Source: HXMU1428-3 sp965215715 (GTDB lineage: Bacteria; Pseudomonadota; Alphaproteobacteria; Rhizobiales; HXMU1428-3). From it: DNA of 64,000 nucleotides. Both the position numbers and the translations under genes were made by a program. The stretch covers positions 1,054,001-1,118,000 of the forward strand of contig OZ244129.1 of the NCBI GenBank assembly GCA_965215715.1, read 5' to 3'. Numbering within the stretch: the stretch's first letter is position 1; every line of letters starts with the position of its first letter. Positions 44,286-53,136 of the stretch are shown here, piece after piece. The notes beneath the pieces were generated by a model. The model ran no database searches and had not been told where the DNA came from. It saw only the letters and a program-made list of their open reading frames with translations.

Positions 44286-45002
44286 ATGCAATCTTTTAGC
44301 TTTTATACAATTTTTTTGCTTAGCACGATTTTGGGTTTGTCTGGGTGTGCTATTGAGGATGATTTTGGGCGTTTTCATACCCCTCATATGAAAGAAAAGG
44401 CGGCCGATGTTGTCGGCTCTATACAAGAGCATACTGGCCTCTTTTCAAAAGATGCAGCATATCATATCCCTTTGAGCGATGAGGAACATACTCTGCGCCA
44501 AACCTATAAGCATTTTAGTAAACCTTTTTTGGCTAATCCAAGGTTAAGGCGCCCTTTAGATCATCAAACTTTTCCCAAGCATGGCTCCGGTTTAAGTTTC
44601 CAAGAAGATTTTAATCACAAAATAAGAGCTGATCGTTTATGGATTTCGCGCTTTGACCGGGCCATTGGCCAGGTGATTAGCCATGATATGCAGCGCTATG
44701 ATGTTATTGCTTCTAGCTATGAGGTAACCGATAATGATAGCCGTTATATACGTGTGCGTATTCGAGAGAATCGCGGCGTTGTCATGCGGGTTTTGCAGCT
44801 TTTGGACAAGCGGGTTTCTGATTATGATCAAGCTATTGGATATGCCCGTTTGCAATATCCAGAACGTGAGCTAAGCATGTTGGGTGGTTCTATGGATAAG
44901 CTGAGGACCCAAATTGCTTTGCTCAAAGGCAAGTATGAAACTTACGTTTATCAGCGGGCCACTAAATCTGAATATCAAGATTATAAAACGGAAGCTTATT
45001 AA
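44286..45002 (+). CDS. Lipoprotein, unknown function
   Basis: 238 residues. Residues 1-21 end with the lipobox LSGC, so Cys21 would be lipidated and the protein membrane-anchored on the periplasmic side. The mature part is helical and charged, without a family I recognise; the text RADRLWISRFDRAIGQVI is the most distinctive stretch. It ends convergently with the DUF1254 gene. Confidence 0.65.
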   Translation: MQSFSFYTIFLLSTILGLSGCAIEDDFGRFHTPHMKEKAADVVGSIQEHTGLFSKDAAYHIPLSDEEHTLRQTYKHFSKPFLANPRLRRPLDHQTFPKHGSGLSFQEDFNHKIRADRLWISRFDRAIGQVISHDMQRYDVIASSYEVTDNDSRYIRVRIRENRGVVMRVLQLLDKRVSDYDQAIGYARLQYPERELSMLGGSMDKLRTQIALLKGKYETYVYQRATKSEYQDYKTEAY

Positions 45003-45020
45003 ATTTACCGGGCTCTTTTT

Positions 45021-45569
45021 TTATCGCTTAATTCTTTTTGCTTCTGGTAATTGAGTGCAGGTGGCTTCTTTTAAGTTTTCAAGTGCGTTTTTTTCCATGA
45101 CTTGATTATCAATGGGGGCGCGGATCACGGCAATGCCTTGCTCTGACGGCACTGAAATGGGAAGAGCGGTGCTTGTATTGTCTTTGATGTCATCAGGGCC
45201 TAGCAGTTGTAAGCTCATTTCACGGCGTAACAAATCAAATCCATCAGCGGCATAAAAATTACGCCCTTCATCATCATAAAGAGCAATGGACCAATAGGCG
45301 CGTAAAATCTGAAAATTTATGTGAACAGGCGCGCGTGTGACATCGTAGCGGCAAACCGCATATTTAATATCTGGGGCATGGAAGGCCCAGAGCTGATTGC
45401 CCTTTTGCAAATTTTCAATGATTTGCATTTGATTGGGTTTTGTATTGTTGAGCAGGCGGCGCCAGGCATCATTTTCTGAAAGGTGCGGTATAGCCAAGAC
45501 CATACTAATATGAACGATGAAAGCTAAAACCAGTGTGGCCAGGGCCCATGTGAAACTACTTATTTTCAT
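45021..45569 (-). CDS. DUF1254-domain membrane-anchored protein
   Basis: 182 residues with an N-terminal signal anchor (about 8-28) and a DUF1254 module. It pairs with the DUF1214 gene upstream: their start and stop overlap in TAATG, so the two are co-translated. Paired DUF1254/DUF1214 proteins are widespread in Rhizobiales. Their role is not established. Confidence 0.8.
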   Translation of the reverse strand: MKISSFTWALATLVLAFIVHISMVLAIPHLSENDAWRRLLNNTKPNQMQIIENLQKGNQLWAFHAPDIKYAVCRYDVTRAPVHINFQILRAYWSIALYDDEGRNFYAADGFDLLRREMSLQLLGPDDIKDNTSTALPISVPSEQGIAVIRAPIDNQVMEKNALENLKEATCTQLPEAKRIKR

Positions 45570-46147
45570 TAGCAGTCCACACGTTTAATCATAGGCATGG
45601 GAACATCAATTTTTTTGGCCACTTGCTCATCTGTAAAGGTTTTTCGGTATAAGCGATAAACCAAAATAAATGGCCCTTGGCTGCCTATTGGCAGCCAGTT
45701 CTCAGGCTGTGGGCTTTGTGAGACATAAATGTGAAAGCCGCCTTCAAATCGGACCATAGCACTTTCAGCGTTAAAGCTATAGCGTTGAACGGGGTTTTCA
45801 AAAATTTTGCCATTATAGTCATAAACGGCCAGTGTCCACCATTTGGCCTCTACGGGGGGGCCTTCAATTAGGTAGGTGCAACTTGTGTGTAGTCGTCGGT
45901 GGGCATTGTCATAAAGGGCATAATATGTTTGTGCAATTTGGGGTGGGAAGGGGAGCTGGCCTGTTTTGGCGATATAGGCCCTTGTGTAAGGGTCAGCATC
46001 AACATGGCCGGCGTTTTTCCAACTTTTCCATCCTCTTTCAGATTTTGTCGCTAAAGCTGAGCCGGTGCTCAAGCTTAAAGAGGTCAAGCCAAGCCCGAGC
46101 ATGATGGCGATAAGAACAAAGACAACAAAACGTAAAAAGAAAGTCAT
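45569..46147 (-). CDS. DUF1214-domain protein
   Basis: 192 residues. Residues 1-33 form a signal peptide or anchor. The mature part matches DUF1214: YTRAYIAKTGQLPFPPQIAQ, KWWTLAVYDYNGKIF and GSQGPFILVYRLYRKTF. It lies 18 bp downstream of the PBP1A gene and overlaps the DUF1254 gene by one base, so the three form an apparent operon. Confidence 0.83.
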   Translation of the reverse strand: MTFFLRFVVFVLIAIMLGLGLTSLSLSTGSALATKSERGWKSWKNAGHVDADPYTRAYIAKTGQLPFPPQIAQTYYALYDNAHRRLHTSCTYLIEGPPVEAKWWTLAVYDYNGKIFENPVQRYSFNAESAMVRFEGGFHIYVSQSPQPENWLPIGSQGPFILVYRLYRKTFTDEQVAKKIDVPMPMIKRVDC

Positions 46148-46165
46148 GAAGATGTGCCTTTAAGT

Positions 46166-48379
46166 TTAGTTGCTCTTACGTTGTGCAAGCTGGTCAGTGT
46201 TATCATCTGTTCCAGCCTGAACGTCATTGGAAGGCTCGACAACAGGTCCGAATTCATCTTTGGCTTTTTGCATAAGCGTGGTGATTGATTGCAATAGTTT
46301 TAGTGTTCTGTTTGGCATGCGTTGATCTTTTAATTCATCGTAAACAGCATTTGGGTTTGCTTTTCTGAGATAGGCTATGCGTTTTTGTTCCTCAACTTGT
46401 ATCGGGTGAAGAGGGAGGCCAGGGATTTGGGCGATGTTCATAGAGTGATGAGCTTTGATCATATAATCATGCCACGTTTGGGCTGGCAGGCTGCCGCCTG
46501 TTACTCTGTTTGTGGGGCGGTTATTGTCATTGCCATACCAAACGCCGGTTACAAATTGGCCCGTATAGCCAATGAAAAAGGCGTCTTTGTAATTTTGTCC
46601 GGTTCCGGTTTTGCCGGCTGAATAGGTGAAATCCAAAATCGCCCGGCGGCCAGTTCCGCCAGAGACCACTTTTCCAAGCATTTGATTGAGCATGGCAATG
46701 TGTTTGGGATCAAAAATTTGTTGCGGTTTTTGCCCATCTTTATCGCGCGAATAAATGGTTTGTCCCTTAGAATTGCGAATTTCAACAACTGAATAAGGTC
46801 TTACCCGTTTACCGCCATTTGCAAAAGCGGCATAACCGCCTGTGTGTTCCAGCAAGGACAGCTCGGCAGTGCCGATTGGCATGGTGCAATTGGGGCGCAC
46901 GCCCTTTAGGCCGAGTTTGCGGGTGTTGGCGACAATTTTTTTATGCCCGACTTTTCGGGCCAGCCAAACCGGAATGGTGTTGATGGATTTTGCCAGCGCC
47001 AATTCTAAAGTCATGCCTCCGCGATAGCGACGGTCATAATTTTTTGGTGACCAACGGTTGCAAACGACGGGATAGTCAACAACGCGTGAGTTTGGTTTGA
47101 AGCCGTTTTCTAGTGCGGTGAGATATACATAAGGTTTAAATGTAGAGCCTGGTTGGCGCCGGGCATGAACGGCGCGGTTGAATTGGCTGTCACCATAATC
47201 TTGGCCACCAACCATGGCGCGCACGGCTCCATCTTTTGTCATCGAAACCAGGGCGGCTTCTGAAACGCGTTTGGGGCGTCTGTTGGGCAGTAGGATGTTA
47301 GCAACTGCTTGTTCAGCTTCTTTTTGTAGCTCCATGTCAATGGTGGTTTGAACGGTCAGGCTAAAATCGTTTTTGCCTTTTGCAAGCCTTCGCGTTTCTT
47401 CAAACGCCCAGTCGAGGAAATATTCCGGGATGTTAAAGCCTTTACCAAGATCAACTGGTTGGGCCGGGTTTAGCCGGGCGCCGTGCACCTGGCCTTCGGT
47501 CATGAAACCGGCTTCAACCATGTTATCAAGCACTTCATTGGCGCGCGCGCGCGCTTTGGGCAAGTTAGCGTGGGGGGAATATTTGGATGGCGCTTTAAAC
47601 AGACCGCCCATCATGGCCGCTTCTGCTAAGTTTACATCGCGTGCTGATTTGCCAAAATAAAGCTGGGCTGCGGCCTCAACACCATGAGCGCCGCCGCCCA
47701 TATAAGCGCGGTCGAGATAGAGCTTCATGATCTCTTTTTTCTCGTAATGGTTTTCAAGCCATATGGCCAAGAACGCTTCTTTGATTTTCCGGTCGAGTGT
47801 GCGCTCAGATGATAAAAAGAGAATTTTGGCCAACTGCTGGGACAGGGAACTACCGCCTTGAACCACACCATTGGCCCGCATGTTTTCCACAATGGCGCGC
47901 ATGGTGCCGATAACATCAATGCCAAAGTGAGTGAAAAAACGCCGGTCTTCGGTGGCCATCACCGCCTTGATAAGATGATCGGGCAATTCATCTAGTGGGA
48001 CGGCATCATCATGCAGAATGCCCCGGTGGCCGATTTCATTGCCGTAGCGGTCCAGTAAGGTGACGCTGTATTGACCGGTGGCCAGCCAATCACCTTTTTG
48101 TATCAATTTAAAGGAAGGGATGGCGAGGCCAAGCATAAGCAACAGGCCAGCAATTAGTAAATTAAACCCTTCAGATAAAAGGTTATTGGTGAGTTTGCGA
48201 AACCCTGTGAGATGAAAGCGAGAAAAAAAGCTAGAATAGGCGCGCCAAAAGCGTTTTAAAAAATCCCATACGCCATAAACGCTTGAATCCAGTTTGGAAT
48301 CAAGGGCAAGGAAATTAATGGAGCGTTGCCGCTCTCCTTTTTTAAACATCCATTCTGGCATGTGACCGACAAATCCCAC
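46166..48379 (-). CDS. Penicillin-binding protein 1A (bifunctional)
   Basis: 737 residues. After a cytoplasmic N-terminus and one transmembrane helix (about 70-90) comes a GT51 glycosyltransferase domain (EDRRFFTHFGID, then QGGSSLSQQLAK). A transpeptidase domain follows with the active-site SxxK in RRQPGSTFKPYVYL (Ser at the catalytic position), SIN in KSINTIPVWLA and KTGTGQNYKDAFF. It polymerises and cross-links peptidoglycan in the periplasm. The first start is GTG 48379; ATG 48361 is an alternative. The C-terminal ~100 residues are Gln/Asp-rich and disordered. It heads a group with the DUF1214 and DUF1254 genes. Confidence 0.93.
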   Translation of the reverse strand: MGFVGHMPEWMFKKGERQRSINFLALDSKLDSSVYGVWDFLKRFWRAYSSFFSRFHLTGFRKLTNNLLSEGFNLLIAGLLLMLGLAIPSFKLIQKGDWLATGQYSVTLLDRYGNEIGHRGILHDDAVPLDELPDHLIKAVMATEDRRFFTHFGIDVIGTMRAIVENMRANGVVQGGSSLSQQLAKILFLSSERTLDRKIKEAFLAIWLENHYEKKEIMKLYLDRAYMGGGAHGVEAAAQLYFGKSARDVNLAEAAMMGGLFKAPSKYSPHANLPKARARANEVLDNMVEAGFMTEGQVHGARLNPAQPVDLGKGFNIPEYFLDWAFEETRRLAKGKNDFSLTVQTTIDMELQKEAEQAVANILLPNRRPKRVSEAALVSMTKDGAVRAMVGGQDYGDSQFNRAVHARRQPGSTFKPYVYLTALENGFKPNSRVVDYPVVCNRWSPKNYDRRYRGGMTLELALAKSINTIPVWLARKVGHKKIVANTRKLGLKGVRPNCTMPIGTAELSLLEHTGGYAAFANGGKRVRPYSVVEIRNSKGQTIYSRDKDGQKPQQIFDPKHIAMLNQMLGKVVSGGTGRRAILDFTYSAGKTGTGQNYKDAFFIGYTGQFVTGVWYGNDNNRPTNRVTGGSLPAQTWHDYMIKAHHSMNIAQIPGLPLHPIQVEEQKRIAYLRKANPNAVYDELKDQRMPNRTLKLLQSITTLMQKAKDEFGPVVEPSNDVQAGTDDNTDQLAQRKSN

Positions 48380-48384
48380 TTATA

Positions 48385-48458
48385 AGCGTTTTGCTGGGGC
48401 TAAAATCAGCGCTCCCTTTTGAGCAAAACGCTCTTACTTTTGACCAAAATGCTCTTAA
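48385..48458. repeat. Inverted repeat plus 21-nt tandem repeat near the PBP1A start
   Basis: AGCGTTTTGCT (48385-48395) and AGCAAAACGCT (48422-48432) are perfect inverted repeats. Overlapping them, a 21-nt unit beginning TTTTGAGCAAAACGCTCTTA at 48417 is repeated at 48438-48458 with three changes. They lie just upstream of PBP1A, between it and the YcgN gene. Possibly regulatory, possibly a degraded repeat. Confidence 0.6.
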
Positions 48459-48625
48459 GGCTTTGGTTTGCGTTTTAAGCCGCCAGCCTTTACTTACAAT
48501 TGAGGTAAAAGTTTACGAGCTGAATATGGCATTGGTGGGGAAAAAATACAATTGGATGATACCTAAAGTTACAGCTTTTTCACGTAATGTTGGGCTTCGT
48601 GTTGACAAAAGACGATGAAATTAAA

Positions 48626-49084
48626 ATGGATGACGATTTTTGGCAAAAAAAGCCCCTTGCGGCGATGAATGAGCGCGAATGGGAAGCTTTGTGTGATGGG
48701 TGCGGGGCTTGCTGTCTCATTCAATTGGAAGATGAAGACACTGGGACACGGGTTTTTACCAAAGTTGCCTGTAAATTGCTCGATATTGGGGCTTGTCGCT
48801 GCCAATCTTATCAAAATAGGACTGACTTGGTGCCGTCTTGCAGCAAGGTGACATTGGAACTGCTGGAGACGGCCGATTGGTTGCCGCCGACGTGTGCTTA
48901 TCGCCTGTTATATGAAGGCAAGCCACTTTATTGGTGGCATCCGTTGGTGTCGAAAGATCCAGAGACGGTTTACCAGGCGGGCATCTCCATTCGTGGTTGG
49001 GCGCGCAGTGAACGGGATGTGTGCGAGGAGGAGATTGAGGAGAAGTATGTGGTGCCTGATTTGTTTGAGAATTTTGAACAATAG
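48626..49084 (+). CDS. YcgN/UPF0260 cysteine-cluster protein
   Basis: 152 residues from ATG 48626, which gives the family-like start MDDDFWQKKPLAAMNEREWEALCDGCGACC; an in-frame ATG at 48587 adds 13 residues. The CxxCxxCC cluster (CDGCGACC) is the family's zinc/iron-chelate motif, and further Cys follow (CKLL, CRCQSY, SCSK, TCAY). The function is unknown and the protein is probably cytosolic and metal-bound. It lies just upstream of the GTA promoter. Confidence 0.85.
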   Translation: MDDDFWQKKPLAAMNEREWEALCDGCGACCLIQLEDEDTGTRVFTKVACKLLDIGACRCQSYQNRTDLVPSCSKVTLELLETADWLPPTCAYRLLYEGKPLYWWHPLVSKDPETVYQAGISIRGWARSERDVCEEEIEEKYVVPDLFENFEQ

Positions 49085-49114
49085 GAAAAAAATCATAAAA
49101 TAGGAATTTATAGC

Positions 49115-49143
49115 TTGACACCGCCCCGCTGGTCCGGTATAAA
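49115..49143 (+). promoter_or_regulatory. Near-consensus sigma70 promoter upstream of the GTA cluster
   Basis: TTGACA (49115-49120) matches the -35 consensus, the spacer is 17 bp and TATAAA (49138-49143) is one base from the -10 consensus. The GC-rich spacer CCGCCCCGCTGGTCCGG stands out in this AT-rich DNA. The expected start is about 49150. Confidence 0.75.
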
Positions 49144-49149
49144 TTATCT

Positions 49150-49250
49150 ATCATCAGAAAAGTGTGGCTCTTGAAATAAAGGGACACCCTTTTAACTTCG
49201 ATACCTATTTTAAAAGCTCTTCGTCTGACGCCAGACTGAAGGGCTTTTTT
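49150..49250 (+). ncRNA. Candidate ~100-nt small RNA or GTA leader
   Basis: It would start about 7 nt after the -10 box and end at the terminator. An internal hairpin AAAGGG-ACA-CCCTTT (about 49177-49191) and the 3' terminator hairpin give two stem-loops, a typical small-RNA plan. No credible ORF: GTG TGG CTC TTG AAA TAA is only five codons. It does not match any RNA family I know. It may equally be the leader of the GTA transcript. Confidence 0.55.
49212..49250 (+). terminator. Strong intrinsic terminator between promoter and GTA g1
   Basis: A 16-bp stem (49212-49227 with 49232-49248, one bulged base) with an ACGC loop and a T-run at 49245-49250. It lies 50 nt before the first GTA gene, so full-length GTA transcription from the promoter at 49115 would need read-through. 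Confidence 0.85.
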
Positions 49251-49299
49251 ATTGGGCGGGTTTTAAAACGATGCAGGTTGAAACGAGGCAATCAGATAG

Positions 49300-49824
49300 G
49301 TGCGGTCAAAATCTTCTCAAGCGGAATTGGACTGGCAAGGGATTGAAAAAGCTTATCTGGCTGGCAAGCATAGTGTGGCTCATATCTGCCAACAGTTTGG
49401 CCTTAAACCGCATCAGCTTTATTCCAAAGCGAAGACAAGCGGATGGGAGATGCGCTCAAAAACAAAGTCTAAAAAACGGCCTCAAAAAGCGGGACAAGAG
49501 AAAAAGACACCATCAAAGCCTATTGGTCTTGGTGCAACAAAGGGCGCTTCTGTTTGTGCCTTGCACGAGACCTTGGAGTTTATCACCATGGATTTAATGC
49601 AAAGAATTTCTGACCGCCGTCAAGACACAAGTGCTGATCATGAAAAAGATGCCAGAACCCTTTCGTCTTTGGTGCGCACCTATGAAAAATTAAAAACCAT
49701 TGCGGCTAAAAATGACGCAACCTCCATAAAGGAGCCCGGCGATCACACAACATCTGACCAAAGCGCGCAGCAAAGACGCGCTGAAATTGCGGCGCGCCTT
49801 GAAAAACTCGTTAAAGGGTTGTGA
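49300..49824 (+). CDS. GTA small terminase subunit (g1 / TerS)
   Basis: 174 residues. The N-terminal half has a helix-turn-helix (IEKAYLAGKHSVAHICQQFG, then LYSKAKTSGW) as expected for DNA recognition by TerS. A charged linker (about 50-90) is followed by helices to the end. It starts with GTG 49300 with GAGG further upstream. TerS would feed DNA to TerL; GTAs package largely random host DNA, so site specificity is relaxed. Its ORF overlaps the TerL frame by up to 38 nt. Confidence 0.8.
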   Translation: MRSKSSQAELDWQGIEKAYLAGKHSVAHICQQFGLKPHQLYSKAKTSGWEMRSKTKSKKRPQKAGQEKKTPSKPIGLGATKGASVCALHETLEFITMDLMQRISDRRQDTSADHEKDARTLSSLVRTYEKLKTIAAKNDATSIKEPGDHTTSDQSAQQRRAEIAARLEKLVKGL

Positions 49825-51115
49825 GTTAGAGAGCTGTTTACAAGATCTATCCGTTTCGTGCTTGGAAAGCCTTGTTCATGATTGGCAGATCTGGGCTAGA
49901 GATGACCAACTGCCCCCCTTGTTCAGTGATGAAAGCCAAGCGTGGCATGTATGGTTGTTATTAGGTGGGCGCGGGGCCGGTAAAACCAGGGCTGGGGCAG
50001 AATGGGTGCGGGCCATGGCTTTGGGAACACCGCCTATGGCCCGCCAAGTTGCCAAACGCATTGCCCTTGTTGGTGAAACATTGGGAGATGTGCGCCGGAT
50101 TATGGTTGAAGGTGAGTCTGGGCTGTTGGCCATTCACCCGGACGATGAACGCCCGTTGTTTGAACCGTCAAAACGGCGCTTAACCTGGCCTAACGGGACC
50201 ATTGCCGAGTTATTTTCAGCTGAAGATCCGGACGCTTTAAGGGGGCCGCAGTTTATGGCGGCTTGGTGTGATGAGTTATGCAAATGGGGCAAGCCGGAAG
50301 AGACGTGGGACATGTTGCAATTTGCGTTGCGCTTGGGTGATGTCCCGCGCCAAGTGGTCACCACCACGCCGCGCCCGACCGCTTTGCTAAAACGCATTAT
50401 GGGCGATGCTCAAACTGTGATTTCGCACTCAAGGACAAAAGACAACAAATCTCATTTGTCGGATCAGTTTTTAACAACAGTCAATGAGCGCTATGGTGGC
50501 ACCAGGCTTGGGCGCCAGGAACTTGACGGGGAATTGATTGAAGACCGGTCTGATGCGCTGTGGAACCGGGCGGATTTAGAGGCCAAGCGTTGTTCTCAAG
50601 CCCCTGTGCTTGAACGCATTGTTGTTGCCCTTGACCCGCCTGTTAGCCAAGGCAAAAGGGCTGATTTGTGCGGTCTTGTGGCAGCTGGCATTGACGAGGA
50701 GGGGCGTGGGTTTGTTTTGCAAGATAAAAGCAGCCAAGGGTTGGCGCCGCTCAAATGGGCGCGTCGGGCGGTGGCGCTTTATCATGAGCTAGAGGCTGAC
50801 CGGATCATTGCTGAGGTGAACCAGGGCGGGGATTTGGTGGAACTTGTTTTGCGCCAAGTTGATCGGTCCATTCCGATTAACAAAGTTCACGCAAGACGCG
50901 GGAAATGGCTGAGAGCTGAGCCGGTTGCAGCCCTTTATGAACAGGGCCGTGTTTGCCATGTTGGGACGTTTCCTGAGTTGGAAGATCAAATGTGTGATTT
51001 TGGCCAGGGCGGGCTTTCCTCCGGGGCAAGCCCTGATCGATTGGATGCCCTTGTTTGGGCGCTAACAGATTTGATGTTGGTTGGCCAAGCCAAACCGCGT
51101 TTGCGCCGGTTTTAA
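49787..51115 (+). CDS. GTA large terminase (g2 / TerL), packaging ATPase-nuclease
   Basis: 442 residues from TTG 49787; other starts such as TTG 49859 are possible. Walker A GGRGAGKT (60-67) and the Walker B region AAWCDEL are intact. The RNase H-like nuclease part shows VVALDPP and the late catalytic Asp in DRLDALVWAL. It drives DNA into the capsid and cuts it. Overlaps TerS and leads directly to portal. Integrity of both active sites supports a working GTA. Confidence 0.92.
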   Translation: MRRALKNSLKGCELESCLQDLSVSCLESLVHDWQIWARDDQLPPLFSDESQAWHVWLLLGGRGAGKTRAGAEWVRAMALGTPPMARQVAKRIALVGETLGDVRRIMVEGESGLLAIHPDDERPLFEPSKRRLTWPNGTIAELFSAEDPDALRGPQFMAAWCDELCKWGKPEETWDMLQFALRLGDVPRQVVTTTPRPTALLKRIMGDAQTVISHSRTKDNKSHLSDQFLTTVNERYGGTRLGRQELDGELIEDRSDALWNRADLEAKRCSQAPVLERIVVALDPPVSQGKRADLCGLVAAGIDEEGRGFVLQDKSSQGLAPLKWARRAVALYHELEADRIIAEVNQGGDLVELVLRQVDRSIPINKVHARRGKWLRAEPVAALYEQGRVCHVGTFPELEDQMCDFGQGGLSSGASPDRLDALVWALTDLMLVGQAKPRLRRF

Positions 51116-51160
51116 GATCTTAAAAATTTACTTAAAAATTACAGCACTAAGGACACCTGC

Positions 51161-52390
51161 ATGGCAAGTGAACAAAAGCAATCCTGGACGCACGCCTTTT
51201 CGCGGCTTTGGCCTGTCAAGGAACGTTCAGTAAAACCAGAAGTCAAAGCTAGCCAGGCCAAGCCGCTTATTAGTCTTCACAAACTTGGACAGCCTCAATG
51301 GACCCCGCGCAATTACACAGCCTTTGCTAGCGAAGGTTTTGGTCAAAATGCCATTTGTTATCGCTGTGTGCGCATGATTGCAGAAGCGGCGGCTTCCATT
51401 CCGCTGCGCGTGGTTGAACAGGGCCAAGAGCATGATGATCACCCTTTGCTGGCCTTACTTAACAGGCCAAACAGCAAGCAATGTGGGCCTGAATTGTTAG
51501 AGGAATGGTATGGCTACCTTCTTGTGGCGGGCAACACTTACATGGAAGTGGTGCAAATAGAGGAGAGGGCCCGCGAGCTTTATGTGCTGCGCCCTGACCG
51601 GATGAAAGTGGTGCCCGGCAAAGACGGCTGGCCGCAGGCTTATGAATATGGGGTGGAGGGGCGCAAGGTGCTGTATGAGGTGCCCTCTCATGACATACAA
51701 TCACCTGTTTTGCACCATGCTTTGTTCCACCCGACCAATGATCATTATGGCATGAGCCCCATAGAGGCAGCAGCCACGGCGATTGATATTCACAATGCAG
51801 CGTCTAAATGGAACAAAGCGTTGCTTGATAATTCTGCCAGGCCTTCAGGGGCTTTGGTTTACACCGCCAAAGACGGGCACTTAACAAACGAACAATATGA
51901 GCGGTTGCGCGAAGAGTTGGCTGAGAATTTTGAAGGGGCTGGCAATGCGGGTAAGCCTTTGTTGCTGGAAGGGGGGCTTGATTGGAAAAATATGGGGCTG
52001 TCCCCGCGCGATATGGATTTTATTGAGGCCAAATATATTGCGGCCAGAGAAATCGCTTTGGCCCTTGGTGTGCCGCCTATGTTGTTGGGCATTCCAGGGG
52101 ATAACACCTATTCAAATTATGCTGAGGCCAATCGCTCGTTCTGGCGCCAAACGGTTCTGCCATTAGCTGAAAAGACGGCCAAAACGCTTAGCAATTGGTT
52201 GGCCCCCTCTTTTGGGCCCTCTTTGAAATTAAAATTGGCAACGGATGAGGTGGTTGCTCTGGCCCCTGAACGTGAAACCGTTTGGGCGCGGGCAGAGCGG
52301 GCACAGTTTTTAAGCGTCAATGAAAAACGCGCATTGATTGGTTATCCCCCTATTGAGGGTGGTGACCAGTTGGATCAGGGCATTAGCTGA
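51161..52390 (+). CDS. GTA portal protein (g3)
   Basis: 409 residues, HK97-type portal. The typical core NAICYRCVRMIAEAAASIPL and the wing text SPIEAAATAIDIHNAASKWNK are visible, along with MLLGIPGDNTYSNYAEANRSFW. A dodecameric ring would form the DNA entry vertex. Preceded by a 45-bp gap after TerL. Confidence 0.93.
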   Translation: MASEQKQSWTHAFSRLWPVKERSVKPEVKASQAKPLISLHKLGQPQWTPRNYTAFASEGFGQNAICYRCVRMIAEAAASIPLRVVEQGQEHDDHPLLALLNRPNSKQCGPELLEEWYGYLLVAGNTYMEVVQIEERARELYVLRPDRMKVVPGKDGWPQAYEYGVEGRKVLYEVPSHDIQSPVLHHALFHPTNDHYGMSPIEAAATAIDIHNAASKWNKALLDNSARPSGALVYTAKDGHLTNEQYERLREELAENFEGAGNAGKPLLLEGGLDWKNMGLSPRDMDFIEAKYIAAREIALALGVPPMLLGIPGDNTYSNYAEANRSFWRQTVLPLAEKTAKTLSNWLAPSFGPSLKLKLATDEVVALAPERETVWARAERAQFLSVNEKRALIGYPPIEGGDQLDQGIS

Positions 52391-52436
52391 TCATTTTTAG
52401 CACTGTTTGCAACAAGACAAGAGTTTCTATCTGCTT

Positions 52437-53129
52437 ATGATATCCCATCAAGAATTTGCTGAACGAGAATTAAAATATGCCCCTGTTGCTTTACAAGAGG
52501 TGAGCGATGAAGGCGTGTTTGCAGGGTATGCCAGCCTGTTTGATACGGTTGATTTGGGGCGTGACAGTATGATGAAAGGGGCGTTTCAAAACTGTTTAAA
52601 GCGCACACCGCCTTTGGGCATTAAATTGCTTTATCAGCACAATCCAAGCGAGCCGATTGGGGTTTGGGAGGAGATCAAAGAAGATCATAAGGGGCTGTTT
52701 GTGAAAGGCAAATTATTGCCTGAAATAGCCCGGGCTAAAGATGTGCTGACTTTGATGAAAAAAGGCGCGCTTGATGGGCTCTCAATCGGGTTTAAAACCG
52801 TTCGCTCGCGCAAATTAAAAAATGGGGCGGTGCGCCAGTTGTTGGAAGTGGACCTTTATGAAATTTCCATTGTGACGTTCCCTATGCACCCGGATGCGCG
52901 GGCCCAAATGGTGAAAACATTGCCTGCAGCTAATGGGCTGCCAACCATTCGAGATTTTGAGCGCTGGCTGATGCGAGATGCCGGCTTTACGCGCCGCCAA
53001 GCCCAAACGGCGATTGCCCAAGGGTTTAAATCACTGCTCCTCAAACGCGATGTTGAAGAAACGTGCCTTGATAAAACCAACCTGGTGTCTCGTTTGCGCC
53101 AGGCCACCCAATATTTAACTCAATCATGA
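52437..53129 (+). CDS. GTA prohead protease, HK97 family (g4)
   Basis: 230 residues from ATG 52437, giving MISHQEFAERELKY; a TTG at 52407 is in frame but has no supporting ribosome site. The catalytic elements of the U35 protease are visible: His in LLYQHNPSEPIG and Ser in DGLSIGFKT. It trims the capsid protein's N-terminal domain during maturation. It ends 7 bp before the capsid gene. Confidence 0.92.
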   Translation: MISHQEFAERELKYAPVALQEVSDEGVFAGYASLFDTVDLGRDSMMKGAFQNCLKRTPPLGIKLLYQHNPSEPIGVWEEIKEDHKGLFVKGKLLPEIARAKDVLTLMKKGALDGLSIGFKTVRSRKLKNGAVRQLLEVDLYEISIVTFPMHPDARAQMVKTLPAANGLPTIRDFERWLMRDAGFTRRQAQTAIAQGFKSLLLKRDVEETCLDKTNLVSRLRQATQYLTQS

Positions 53130-53136
53130 GGACAAA

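Noticed and set aside
49164..49346. 60-codon ORF across the candidate small RNA and GTA start
   Set aside because: It reads through the strong terminator and into g1 in another frame; no ribosome site or family.
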